Positions 1 to 4,924 of a DNA stretch of 5,199 nucleotides are shown here, piece after piece (position 1 is the first letter of the stretch; every line of letters begins with the position of its first letter). The position numbers and the translations under genes are program-made. Under the pieces are notes generated by a model that saw nothing but the letters and a program-made list of their open reading frames with translations, made no database searches and had not been told where the DNA came from. Source of the DNA: JBJHBY01 sp050485745 (lineage in GTDB: Bacteria; Pseudomonadota; Gammaproteobacteria; Pseudomonadales; CAMLJR01); the NCBI GenBank assembly GCA_050485745.1, contig JBJHBY010000238.1, forward strand, positions 1 to 5,199, read 5' to 3'.

Positions 1-1136
1 CGGTACATGCCCTCCAGCGGCATGTCCGCGCTGTAGCCCAGGGCACCGTGCAACTGCATGGCGCGGTCGATGACATCCAGCATGATACGCGGCGTGCGGA
101 ACTTGATCATCGAGATGTCCGCCCGCGCCTCGCGGCTGTGCGGGCCGAAGTGGTCCATGGTCCAGGCCGCGCGCAGCACCAGCAGCCGGATCATCTCGAT
201 GTCGGTGTAGCTCTCCGCGATCATGTCCTGCACCATCTGCTGCTTCGCCAGAGGCCTGCCACGGGTATCGCGGGAAACGGCGCGCTCCGCCATCATCTCA
301 AAGGCACGACGGCACTGGCCGATCATGCGCATGGCGTGGTGGATACGCCCCCCACCAAGGCGCTTCTGCGCCAGGATGAAGCCCTCGCCGGGCTTGCCGA
401 TCATATGGTCCACTGGGACCCGGCAGTTTTCGAAGCGCACTTCAGTATGTCCGCCGATGCGGTCCATCAGGTGTTCATCGCCGAGGAACTGAGGGTGTGA
501 CATGGTCGGAACATCGCGCACCAGCACCAGCCCGGGGGTTCCCTTCGGCACCACCACCATGGCGGCACGCTGATGCGGCGGGGCATCCGGGTCTGTGACC
601 GCCATCACCAGCAGGAAGTCGGCCACCGAGGCATTGGACGCAAACCACTTGTGCCCGTTGAGCACCCAGTGCTCGCCGTCACGCTCGCAGCGGGTGGTAA
701 TACCGGTGGGGTCGGAGCTGGACACATGGGGCTCGGTCAGCGCAAAGCACGAGCGCACCTCCCCGGCCAGCAGCGGATACAGCCAGCGCTGTCGCTGCGC
801 CTCGTCGGCGCCCACTGCCAGCAACTCGGCGTTGCCTGAGTCCGGCCCCTGGCAGCCAAAGATCTCCGGCGCCAGGTCGGAGCGCCCGAGAATCTCGTGC
901 ATCAAAGCAAGCCGCACCTGCCCCATGCCCTGACCACCGTGCTCGGGGGGCAAGTGTGCCGCCCACAATCCCTGTTCCTTCACCCGTTGCTTGAACGGCG
1001 CCCACAGGGCATCGAGCTGTGCCTGGTCGAGGCCGTCGATCACCAGTTCCAGGGGGATCAGCTCCTCGTCTACAAATTGCCGCATCCAGTCGAGGTGGGG
1101 CTGGAATTCAGGGTCAGTGGAAAAGTCCCAGGCCAT
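1..1136 (-). CDS. Acyl-CoA dehydrogenase family protein, C-terminus cut by window edge
   Basis: This is the flavin-dependent enzyme that makes the first double bond in acyl-CoA beta-oxidation, or in a related acyl-CoA catabolic route. Read leftward from the ATG at 1136, 378 codons are open to the edge. Residues 1-120 look like the helical N-terminal domain (GLWAAHLPPEHGGQG at 56-70, GCQGPDSGNAE at 94-104). The beta domain has the FAD/substrate motif CFALTEP at 130-136 followed by SSSDPTGI, then HKWFASNA at 162-169. The C-terminal helical domain begins near 250 and reaches RAMQLHGALGYS at 358-369. The TEP..SSD pattern and the ARADISMIKF..PR segment resemble the ACAD10/ACAD11 branch more than MCAD (family recollection). 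The family is usually about 400 residues, so roughly 25-30 are missing. These should include the DGPDEVH-like region where the catalytic acid is expected, so activity cannot be judged here. Substrate chain length is unknown. The gene is divergent from an AraC-type regulator. Confidence 0.93.
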   Translation of the reverse strand, partial: MAWDFSTDPEFQPHLDWMRQFVDEELIPLELVIDGLDQAQLDALWAPFKQRVKEQGLWAAHLPPEHGGQGMGQVRLALMHEILGRSDLAPEIFGCQGPDSGNAELLAVGADEAQRQRWLYPLLAGEVRSCFALTEPHVSSSDPTGITTRCERDGEHWVLNGHKWFASNASVADFLLVMAVTDPDAPPHQRAAMVVVPKGTPGLVLVRDVPTMSHPQFLGDEHLMDRIGGHTEVRFENCRVPVDHMIGKPGEGFILAQKRLGGGRIHHAMRMIGQCRRAFEMMAERAVSRDTRGRPLAKQQMVQDMIAESYTDIEMIRLLVLRAAWTMDHFGPHSREARADISMIKFRTPRIMLDVIDRAMQLHGALGYSADMPLEGMY

Positions 1137-1142
1137 CTTGAA

Positions 1143-1147
1143 CTCCT
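1143..1147 (-). promoter_or_regulatory. Shine-Dalgarno of the acyl-CoA dehydrogenase
   Basis: On the minus strand AGGAG, within GAGAGGAG, lies 6 bases before the ATG at 1136. This supports that start codon; no other in-frame start nearby has such a site. Confidence 0.8.
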
Positions 1148-1167
1148 CTCGCAGCATCAGTATCAGT

Positions 1168-1196
1168 TGCCATGCTGGCCATGATGGGCACAAAAT
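1168..1196 (+). promoter_or_regulatory. Candidate sigma70-like promoter for the AraC-family regulator
   Basis: TTGCCA (1168-1173, five of six matches) and CAAAAT (1191-1196, four of six) are 17 bases apart. Transcription would begin near 1203, which favours ATG 1231 over the in-frame ATG 1195 as the start of the regulator. The direct repeats at 1209-1248 would then lie just downstream of the start point, a position compatible with autorepression. Confidence 0.35.
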
Positions 1197-1209
1197 GCCC
1201 CTCCGACAA
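1181..1209 (-). promoter_or_regulatory. Candidate sigma70-like promoter for the acyl-CoA dehydrogenase
   Basis: On the minus strand TTGTCG (1204-1209) and CATCAT (1181-1186) are separated by 17 bases. Each matches four of six consensus positions. The transcript would start near 1174, giving a leader of about 38 bases that contains the AGGAG site. The weak -35 fits a promoter needing an activator, and the ATGTCCGAA direct repeat begins exactly at this -35. Only sequence matching supports it. Confidence 0.35.
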
Positions 1210-1248
1210 TGTCCGAAGTGGCCAGCCGCCATGTCCGAACTGCCAGCC
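1209..1248. repeat. Direct repeat ATGTCCGAA x2, 22-base period; candidate AraC-type operator
   Basis: The first copy is 1209-1227 and the second 1231-1248. ATGTCCGAA is identical in both, followed by GTGGCCAGCC in the first and CTGCCAGCC in the second. The 22-base period is about two helical turns. AraC-family dimers commonly bind two direct half-sites of about 17 bp spaced by about 21 bp, overlapping the -35 of an activated promoter (established for AraC I1/I2). Here the first copy touches the proposed -35 of the dehydrogenase. The second copy contains the regulator's proposed start codon, so a simple duplication of the start region is an alternative explanation. Confidence 0.45.
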
Positions 1249-2328
1249 CACCCGGATGCCGCCACGATTCCGCTGCTCTATTTGCGACCACTGCTGCGTC
1301 TCGCCCGGGCTCAAGGCTGCGATATCAATGGCCTGACGCATGCGAGCGGTCTCTCCGGCATGAACCTGAATGCGCTGCCGGACAACCACCCGGTCAGTGC
1401 GGGCAGTTATGCACGACTTTACCTGCTGCTGGCGCGGGCACTCGACGACGAGTGCTTTGGCTTCTACCCCGGACGGCCCATGCCCTGTGGCAGCATGGCC
1501 CTGCTCTGCCGCCTGCTGATCGGTACCCGCAATCTGACCGAGGCGGTGGACACCAGCCTGCGCTTCTTTCGCCTCTGCGGCCAGTTGCGGGGCGATTCGC
1601 CGATCCGCCACCCGGCGATCCTGCAACGCGACGACCTCGCCTGGCTGTGCCACCCGCCGGTTGCCGATCACCAGGTGGCGGATCTGTTCTCCCGCCAGAA
1701 CGGTATTGCCGGCGCACTGTCCTCCTGGCACCGCCTGCTGGGCTGGCTGATCGGCCGGCCGCTGCCACTCAGGGTTGTCAGCCTGCGTGGCCCGCGCAGC
1801 ATTCGCCTCGACAAGTTCGAGCGCATCTTCCGCTGCCCGATTCACTTCGATGCCCGGGACGACGCCCTGGGTATCGAGCCGCACTGGCTGGATAGCCCGG
1901 TGGTGCGGGACGCCACGGCGCTGGTCGCGTTCCTGCCGATGGCGCCGTACCTGCTGATCGGTCTGCGCGAACTCGACGGGGCCCGCCCCCTGAACACCGC
2001 CGAGCGCGTGCTGCAGCTGCTGCGTCAGCACCCATCAGAACGCCTGCCGGGGCTGGAACAGGCCGCCATGCAACTGGGCCTGACCGCGCGCAGCCTGCGC
2101 CGACAACTGGCCCGTGAGGGCAGCGGCTATCAGCAGTTGAAGGATCGCTTCCGCCGCGAACTGGCCTGCAGTCACCTCACCCACAGCAACGCCCCTATTG
2201 CCGAGGTCGCCAGGCTGGCGGGGTTCGACGAGCCCAGCGCCTTTCACCGCGCCTTCCGGCGCTGGACCGGCTCTTCACCAGGGAGCTACCGCGCACAGCA
2301 CCGGGGGCTTGCATCGCATCCGCAATAA
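1231..2328 (+). CDS. AraC-family transcriptional regulator, OruR-like
   Basis: A 365-residue cytoplasmic DNA-binding regulator. Residues about 15-200 resemble the arabinose-binding-like N-terminal domain found in the OruR-type group (IPLLYLRPLLRLARAQG at 13-29, then LARALDDECFGFYPGRPMPCGSM at 67-89). Residues about 272-354 form the AraC C-terminal domain. The first helix-turn-helix is near 274-295 (LEQAAMQLGLTARSLRRQL). The second is near 322-346, with the family signature IAEVARLAGFDEPSAFHRAF followed by RWTGSSPGSYR. The start at 1231 is preferred because it places the conserved N-terminus about 12 residues in and lies downstream of the candidate promoter. An in-frame ATG at 1195 would add 12 residues, and neither start has a strong Shine-Dalgarno. 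The gene is divergent from the acyl-CoA dehydrogenase and upstream of a desaturase on the same strand, so its ligand may be a fatty acid or acyl-CoA-derived compound. That is inference. Confidence 0.92.
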   Translation: MSELPAHPDAATIPLLYLRPLLRLARAQGCDINGLTHASGLSGMNLNALPDNHPVSAGSYARLYLLLARALDDECFGFYPGRPMPCGSMALLCRLLIGTRNLTEAVDTSLRFFRLCGQLRGDSPIRHPAILQRDDLAWLCHPPVADHQVADLFSRQNGIAGALSSWHRLLGWLIGRPLPLRVVSLRGPRSIRLDKFERIFRCPIHFDARDDALGIEPHWLDSPVVRDATALVAFLPMAPYLLIGLRELDGARPLNTAERVLQLLRQHPSERLPGLEQAAMQLGLTARSLRRQLAREGSGYQQLKDRFRRELACSHLTHSNAPIAEVARLAGFDEPSAFHRAFRRWTGSSPGSYRAQHRGLASHPQ

Positions 2329-2360
2329 CCCTTACCGGCATAGGTGCAGATGCGACTATT

Positions 2361-2391
2361 CCCTGTTAGCCGTTTCCGCTAAGATTCAGGG
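2361..2391 (+). promoter_or_regulatory. Inverted repeat in the desaturase leader: operator or start-site hairpin
   Basis: CCCTG (2361-2365) and TTAGC (2366-2370) pair with GCTAA (2378-2382) and CAGGG (2387-2391), leaving a 7-base loop and a 4-base bulge (GATT). The right arm ends two bases before the ATG at 2394 and contains the only Shine-Dalgarno-like AGGG. The inner TTAGC-N7-GCTAA is a 17-bp dyad of typical repressor-site size. It could therefore act as DNA (operator) or RNA (occluding initiation). The sequence does not match any fatty-acid regulator site I can state with confidence. Confidence 0.4.
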
Positions 2392-2393
2392 CC

Positions 2394-3587
2394 ATGAGTA
2401 CCGACCCCGGCAACGCGACACCCATGAGTGCAATCGAAAAACCCCGTCTGCTCTGGCTCCAGATCAGCGTGTTCAGCCTGACCTTCCTGATCGCAGCGAT
2501 CGGCGTACCCTGGTACGGTATCAGCCACGGCTTCAGCGCCAGTGCCTGGGCCTTCTTCCTGGTCTTTCTCTGGTGCAATGGCCTCGCCATCACCGCCGGC
2601 TATCACCGCCTCTGGGCCCACAATGCCTACAAGGCTCACTGGGCACTGCGCCTGCCCCTGGCCCTGTTCGGCGCGGCCGCGCTGCAGAACAGCGTTCTGG
2701 TCTGGGCGTCCGGCCACCGCCGTCACCACCGTCACGTGGACGACAACGAGCGCGACCCCTATTCCGCCGGGCGCGGCCTCTGGCACTCCCACATCGGCTG
2801 GATGCTGCGCGACTACCCCGCGGGGCGCGAGGACTTCAGCAATGCCCGCGATCTGCAGCGCGACCCGATCGTGATGTGGCAGCACCGGCACTATGTGCCG
2901 GTCGCCGTGGCGATGAACGTGCTCCCCCCACTGCTGTTTGGCCTGCTCACCGGCGAGATCCTGGCCAACCTGCTGCTGGCCGGTTTTCTGCGCCTGGTGA
3001 TCAATCACCACGTTACCTTCTTCATCAATTCGCTGGCCCACTACTGGGGGCGGCGCCCATACACCGACACCAACAGTGCCCGCGACAATGGTTTCATTGC
3101 CCTGCTGACCTATGGCGAGGGCTACCACAACTATCACCACCTGTTTCAGAACGATTACCGCAACGGTGTGCGCTGGTGGCAGTTCGACCCCACCAAATGG
3201 CTGATTGCCCTGGCCGCCCGGGTCGGGCTGGCGCGCGACCTCAACCGGGTGCCGGACTTCCGTATCCAGCAGGCCCTGGTGGACATGCAGTTCAAACGTG
3301 CGGAGAAACACCTGGCCCGCTCGGGGCAGGCGGATACCTGGCGCGAGCTGCTGGAGCGGGAGTATCAGCAGTTCAGCGCCTGCCTGGCGGAATGGAACCA
3401 GCTGCGCCAGCAGTGGTATGCCAGCACCCGTGAACACCTGGCGGAACAGTTGGCAGAAACGAAGCATGAACTGCAGCGACGCTGGGAACACACCACCCTG
3501 CACAACCGGTTTCGCGAACTGGAATTCGCCCTGAAGCTGCAGCGCAAGCGCCTGCGCCAGCTGACTCTGCAACTCGCCAGCGCGTAG
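2394..3587 (+). CDS. Membrane fatty acid (acyl-CoA) desaturase, stearoyl-CoA desaturase-like
   Basis: A diiron integral-membrane desaturase of 397 residues that would insert a double bond, probably delta-9, into acyl-CoA or lipid-bound acyl chains in the inner membrane. All histidine motifs are present: H71-RLWA-H76, H108-RR-HH112, and H245-NY-HH249 within GEGYHNYHH. NSLAH at 212-216 matches the extra SCD ligand segment. TAGYHRLWAH and SHIGWML (132-138) resemble animal SCD. Hydrophobic segments lie near 22-42, 50-68, 84-104 and 168-212. Residues about 290-397 form a charged, Glu/Arg/Gln/Leu-rich tail likely to be coiled coil, beyond the catalytic core. ATG 2394 is used, but the AGGG before it is only 2 bases away. 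ATG 2424 (MSAIEKPR) is a possible alternative and also lacks a good site. The gene is 65 bases after the AraC-type gene on the same strand. Its TAG stop lies in a REP-like palindrome. Reductase partner and regiospecificity are not shown here. Confidence 0.93.
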   Translation: MSTDPGNATPMSAIEKPRLLWLQISVFSLTFLIAAIGVPWYGISHGFSASAWAFFLVFLWCNGLAITAGYHRLWAHNAYKAHWALRLPLALFGAAALQNSVLVWASGHRRHHRHVDDNERDPYSAGRGLWHSHIGWMLRDYPAGREDFSNARDLQRDPIVMWQHRHYVPVAVAMNVLPPLLFGLLTGEILANLLLAGFLRLVINHHVTFFINSLAHYWGRRPYTDTNSARDNGFIALLTYGEGYHNYHHLFQNDYRNGVRWWQFDPTKWLIALAARVGLARDLNRVPDFRIQQALVDMQFKRAEKHLARSGQADTWRELLEREYQQFSACLAEWNQLRQQWYASTREHLAEQLAETKHELQRRWEHTTLHNRFRELEFALKLQRKRLRQLTLQLASA

Positions 3588-3619
3588 GCCGGGTTAGCCG
3601 CGAAGCGGCGTAACCCAGC
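3584..3619 (+). repeat. REP-like palindrome copy 1 (GTAG-headed, plus orientation)
   Basis: Begins GTAGGCCGGGTTAG and ends GTAACCCAGC. The arms fold as GGGTTA..TAACCC outside and GCCGC-GAA-GCGGC inside, with one bulged C. A GTAG tetranucleotide 5' of a hairpin is the established hallmark of REP elements mobilised by REP-associated tyrosine (IS200-like) transposases. The TAG at 3585-3587 is the desaturase stop codon. The hairpin may protect the mRNA end or help termination, although no T-tract follows. Confidence 0.75.
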
Positions 3620-3640
3620 GTCACCCCCACGCCTGACGTG

Positions 3641-3669
3641 CCCGGGAACCTGCCACGAAGCTCCCCGGG
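3641..3669. repeat. Imperfect 29-bp palindrome between REP copies 1 and 2
   Basis: CCCGGG at 3641-3646 and at 3664-3669 are the arms, with partial pairing continuing inward (CT/AG at 3650-3651 with 3659-3660). It is unrelated in sequence to the GTAG-headed element. It may be a terminator-type stem without a T-run, or simply GC-rich chance pairing. Confidence 0.3.
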
Positions 3670-3716
3670 ATCGCTCCGTAACCCGCATCGGCGCGAGGCT
3701 CGATGGCGGTGAGAAC

Positions 3717-3752
3717 GCTGGGTTACGCGGCACAGCCGCTAACCCAGCCTAC
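3717..3752 (-). repeat. REP-like palindrome copy 2 (minus orientation)
   Basis: Read on the minus strand it begins GTAGGCTGGGTTAG and ends GTAACCCAGC, the same 36-base length as copy 1. The inner stem is GCGGC-TGT-GCCGC, so the arms differ from copy 1 but remain complementary. It is opposite in orientation to copy 1, giving a BIME-like inverted pair. It is preceded by GTGAGAAC on the plus strand, as is copy 4. Confidence 0.75.
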
Positions 3753-3775
3753 GTCGGACCCAATACGCGGCACGC

Positions 3776-3789
3776 GTAGGCTGGGTTAG
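3776..3789 (+). repeat. REP-like half element (copy 3, 5' arm only)
   Basis: GTAGGCTGGGTTAG is identical to the 5' arm of copies 2 and 4 but the 3' arm is missing. It runs directly into TGAGAAC and the inverted copy 4. It looks like a truncated element left by a deletion or recombination between copies. Confidence 0.6.
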
Positions 3790-3796
3790 TGAGAAC

Positions 3797-3831
3797 GCTG
3801 GGCTACGCGCATTCGCGCTAACCCAGCCTAC
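3797..3831 (-). repeat. REP-like palindrome copy 4 (minus orientation)
   Basis: On the minus strand it begins GTAGGCTGGGTTAG and ends GTAGCCCAGC, 35 bases long. The inner stem is GCGC-GAAT-GCGC. A shared flank GTGAGAAC precedes it (3789-3796), exactly 80 bases after the same flank before copy 2 (3709-3716). It lies 38 bases downstream of the stop codon of the leftward VOC gene and could serve that transcript as a 3' hairpin. Confidence 0.72.
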
Positions 3832-3869
3832 CCAGCATCGCCGGGGTTACCCACGCAGCATAGGCCGAA

Positions 3870-4271
3870 TCAGCGAGCCGCGAGTGGTGGGTGGTAGATA
3901 ATCTGCACCACGTTGCCATCAGGGTCGAGGCAATAAAAGCTGCGGGCCCCATCGCGGTGGGTGCGGGGAGCGTTGCGGATGCTGACGCCATTGCTGCGCA
4001 GGAAATCATGCCAGACATCGACCTGGTCGATGTCATCGATAATGAAACCAATGTGGTCCAGGCGCTGGGTCGCCGGCGGGCGTTCCTGGCCACTGTAGCG
4101 GTGCAGCGCCAGGTTGTCGTTACCCGAAGTCAGGTACACGTTGTCGACGTCGGGCCGCCACTCCACACGCATCCCCATCAGCTCAGTGTAGAAGCGCTCG
4201 GTATCCTCGAAGCGCGCCACGAACAGGGCAATATGACGCAGACCGGCCGTCGGTGCCGGACGCACGCTCAT
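3870..4271 (-). CDS. VOC superfamily protein (glyoxalase/extradiol dioxygenase/FosA fold)
   Basis: A 133-residue single-polypeptide VOC protein with two beta-alpha-beta-beta-beta modules. The first module is LRHIALFVARFEDTERFYTELMGMRVEWR (11-39) through NLALHRY (53-59). The second is LDHIGFIIDDIDQVDVWHDFLRSNG (71-95) through DPDGNVVQIIYH (116-127). In the family, metal is held by a His at the start of each module and usually a Glu in DPDGNxxE. Here H13 and H73 are present but Gln (Q123) replaces that Glu, with H57 near the fourth position. The protein may bind metal atypically or may not be a glyoxalase I. The start ATG overlaps the upstream OsmC stop as ATGA, with a strong AGGAGG 7 bases before it, so the two genes are translated as an operon. 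The specific substrate is not recognisable from sequence. A role in detoxifying small electrophiles beside an OsmC protein is inference. Confidence 0.88.
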   Translation of the reverse strand: MSVRPAPTAGLRHIALFVARFEDTERFYTELMGMRVEWRPDVDNVYLTSGNDNLALHRYSGQERPPATQRLDHIGFIIDDIDQVDVWHDFLRSNGVSIRNAPRTHRDGARSFYCLDPDGNVVQIIYHPPLAAR

Positions 4272-4696
4272 GACGCTTCCTCCTCCACGATTTCGTAGCT
4301 GTGGCCAATCTCCACACCCGCACGCCCGAGCATAATCGAGGCCGAGCAGTACTTCTCGGCGGAAAGCTCGACCGCACGCCGCACCTGGGCCTCCTTGAGG
4401 CCGCGACCACGGACGACGAAATGCAGCTGGATGCGAGTGAATACCGCCGGCACCTCATCCGCACGCTCGGCCTGCAGCTGCGCCTCGCAGCCGCTGACCG
4501 GCTGCCGCGACTTCTGCAGAATACTGATCACATCAAAGGAGGCGCAACCGCCCATGCCGAGCAGCAGCATCTCCATGGGCCGCACGCCGATATTGCGGCC
4601 ACCGTGATCCGCCGGGCCGTCCATCACCAGCGCATGCCCGCTGCCGGACTCCCCGACAAAGGCCGCACCACCGATCCACTTCACCGTTGCCTGCAT
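4268..4696 (-). CDS. yhfA: OsmC/Ohr family protein, YhfA type
   Basis: A 142-residue OsmC-fold protein that closely tracks E. coli YhfA (134 residues as I recall it): MQATVKW at the start, FVGES.SGH, PMEMLLLGMGGC, DVISILQK, LSAEKYCS, HSYEIVEE. The two redox cysteines of the superfamily are C51 (in GMGGCASFD) and C117 (in EKYCSAS). R39 and E42 lie just before the first cysteine. OsmC/Ohr relatives reduce organic hydroperoxides with these cysteines, but YhfA's own substrate is not established, so peroxidase activity is inferred. The open frame extends far upstream. ATG 4696 is chosen because GGGGA lies 8 bases before it and the protein then begins like YhfA; the ATG at 4702 has only 2 bases of spacing. 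The gene is divergent from crp, a synteny shared with E. coli, and its stop overlaps the next start as ATGA. Confidence 0.92.
   Translation of the reverse strand: MQATVKWIGGAAFVGESGSGHALVMDGPADHGGRNIGVRPMEMLLLGMGGCASFDVISILQKSRQPVSGCEAQLQAERADEVPAVFTRIQLHFVVRGRGLKEAQVRRAVELSAEKYCSASIMLGRAGVEIGHSYEIVEEEAS
4279..4284 (-). promoter_or_regulatory. Strong Shine-Dalgarno of the VOC gene inside the OsmC 3' end
   Basis: Minus-strand AGGAGG (within GGAGGAGG) lies 7 bases before ATG 4271. It is encoded by the Glu codons of the acidic OsmC C-terminus (EEEAS), so the tail codons double as the ribosome site for the downstream gene. Confidence 0.8.
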
Positions 4697-4704
4697 GGTC
4701 ATTT

Positions 4705-4709
4705 TCCCC
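4705..4709 (-). promoter_or_regulatory. Shine-Dalgarno deciding the OsmC start
   Basis: Minus-strand GGGGA is 8 bases before ATG 4696 but only 2 before ATG 4702. It selects the shorter protein beginning MQATVKW. Confidence 0.65.
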
Positions 4710-4750
4710 GACTGGAACAGGGCGCAGCTTAACACAGGCGCCCCTCGCCG

Positions 4751-4780
4751 ATGACTGGTAAAGTCGCGCATCCGTACTAT
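4751..4780 (+). promoter_or_regulatory. Candidate sigma70-like promoter for crp/vfr
   Basis: ATGACT (4751-4756, four of six -35 matches) and TACTAT (4775-4780, four of six -10 matches) are 18 bases apart. Transcription would start near 4787, leaving a leader of about 138 bases. I find no full TGTGA-N6-TCACA site nearby, so classical CRP autoregulation is not visible here. Confidence 0.35.
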
Positions 4781-4793
4781 CATTGAGGAAGTC

Positions 4794-4807
4794 CGGGGCC
4801 ACCCCCG
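4794..4807 (+). other. Small GC hairpin in the crp leader
   Basis: CGGGG (4794-4798) pairs with CCCCG (4803-4807) around a CCAC loop, just after the predicted transcription start. A 5'-terminal stem of this kind can stabilise an mRNA. No other function is visible. Confidence 0.35.
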
Positions 4808-4861
4808 AACTGCAGCCGCCACCCGGCAGAACGGACCTGCGGGCTGGCGCTCCGCCCCGTA

Positions 4862-4892
4862 GGGCCCCGGCCGCGAAACGCGTTCAAGGCCC
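4862..4892 (+). other. GC-rich stem-loop in the crp leader, upstream of the ribosome site
   Basis: GGGCC (4862-4866) can pair with GGCCC (4888-4892), and CGCG-AAA-CGCG (4872-4882) closes the tip, with an unpaired internal section between. It lies about 20 bases before GAGGG. It could modulate translation, but in GC-rich sequence such pairing also arises by chance. Confidence 0.35.
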
Positions 4893-4912
4893 GGGTAATC
4901 GATCCGAGCACC

Positions 4913-4917
4913 GAGGG
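4913..4917 (+). promoter_or_regulatory. Shine-Dalgarno supporting the TTG start of crp/vfr
   Basis: GAGGG lies 7 bases before TTG 4925. No ATG lies in frame near the N-terminus, so this site together with Vfr similarity from residue 1 fixes the start. Confidence 0.75.
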
Positions 4918-4924
4918 AATTGCG

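Noticed and set aside
48..1184. Several plus-strand frames (for example 48-500, 573-839, 897-1184)
   Set aside because: All are antisense to the acyl-CoA dehydrogenase, whose translation is clearly recognisable across the whole interval.
1114..2031. 305-residue minus-strand frame over the AraC-type gene
   Set aside because: It is antisense to a clear AraC-family protein and overlaps the start of the dehydrogenase; no domain recognised.
2198..3433. 411-residue plus-strand frame spanning the regulator end and the desaturase
   Set aside because: It crosses a real gene boundary in a different frame and is rich in Pro, Arg and Ala, as shadow frames in GC-rich DNA are.
2379..3572. 397-residue open frame on the minus strand opposite the desaturase
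   Set aside because: It mirrors the desaturase, which has all diagnostic histidine motifs. Long antisense frames are expected in GC-rich genes, and the translation shows no recognisable domain.
3709..3831. Regularly spaced repeats suggesting a CRISPR array
   Set aside because: There are only a few copies in mixed orientations, each a self-complementary GTAG-headed palindrome, with no uniform spacers and no cas genes. REP-like elements explain them.
3584..3831. Classic rho-independent terminators
   Set aside because: The hairpins are strong but none is followed by a T-run on the relevant strand. A role in termination is possible but not supported as an intrinsic terminator.
4785..4800. GAGGAAGTCCGGGGC resembling the conserved GAGGAAAGTCCGGGC block of RNase P RNA
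   Set aside because: The match is short and lacks the one-base-longer A-run. The rest of the RNase P RNA, including its conserved 3' region, is not found in the following 130 bases before crp. Treated as chance.
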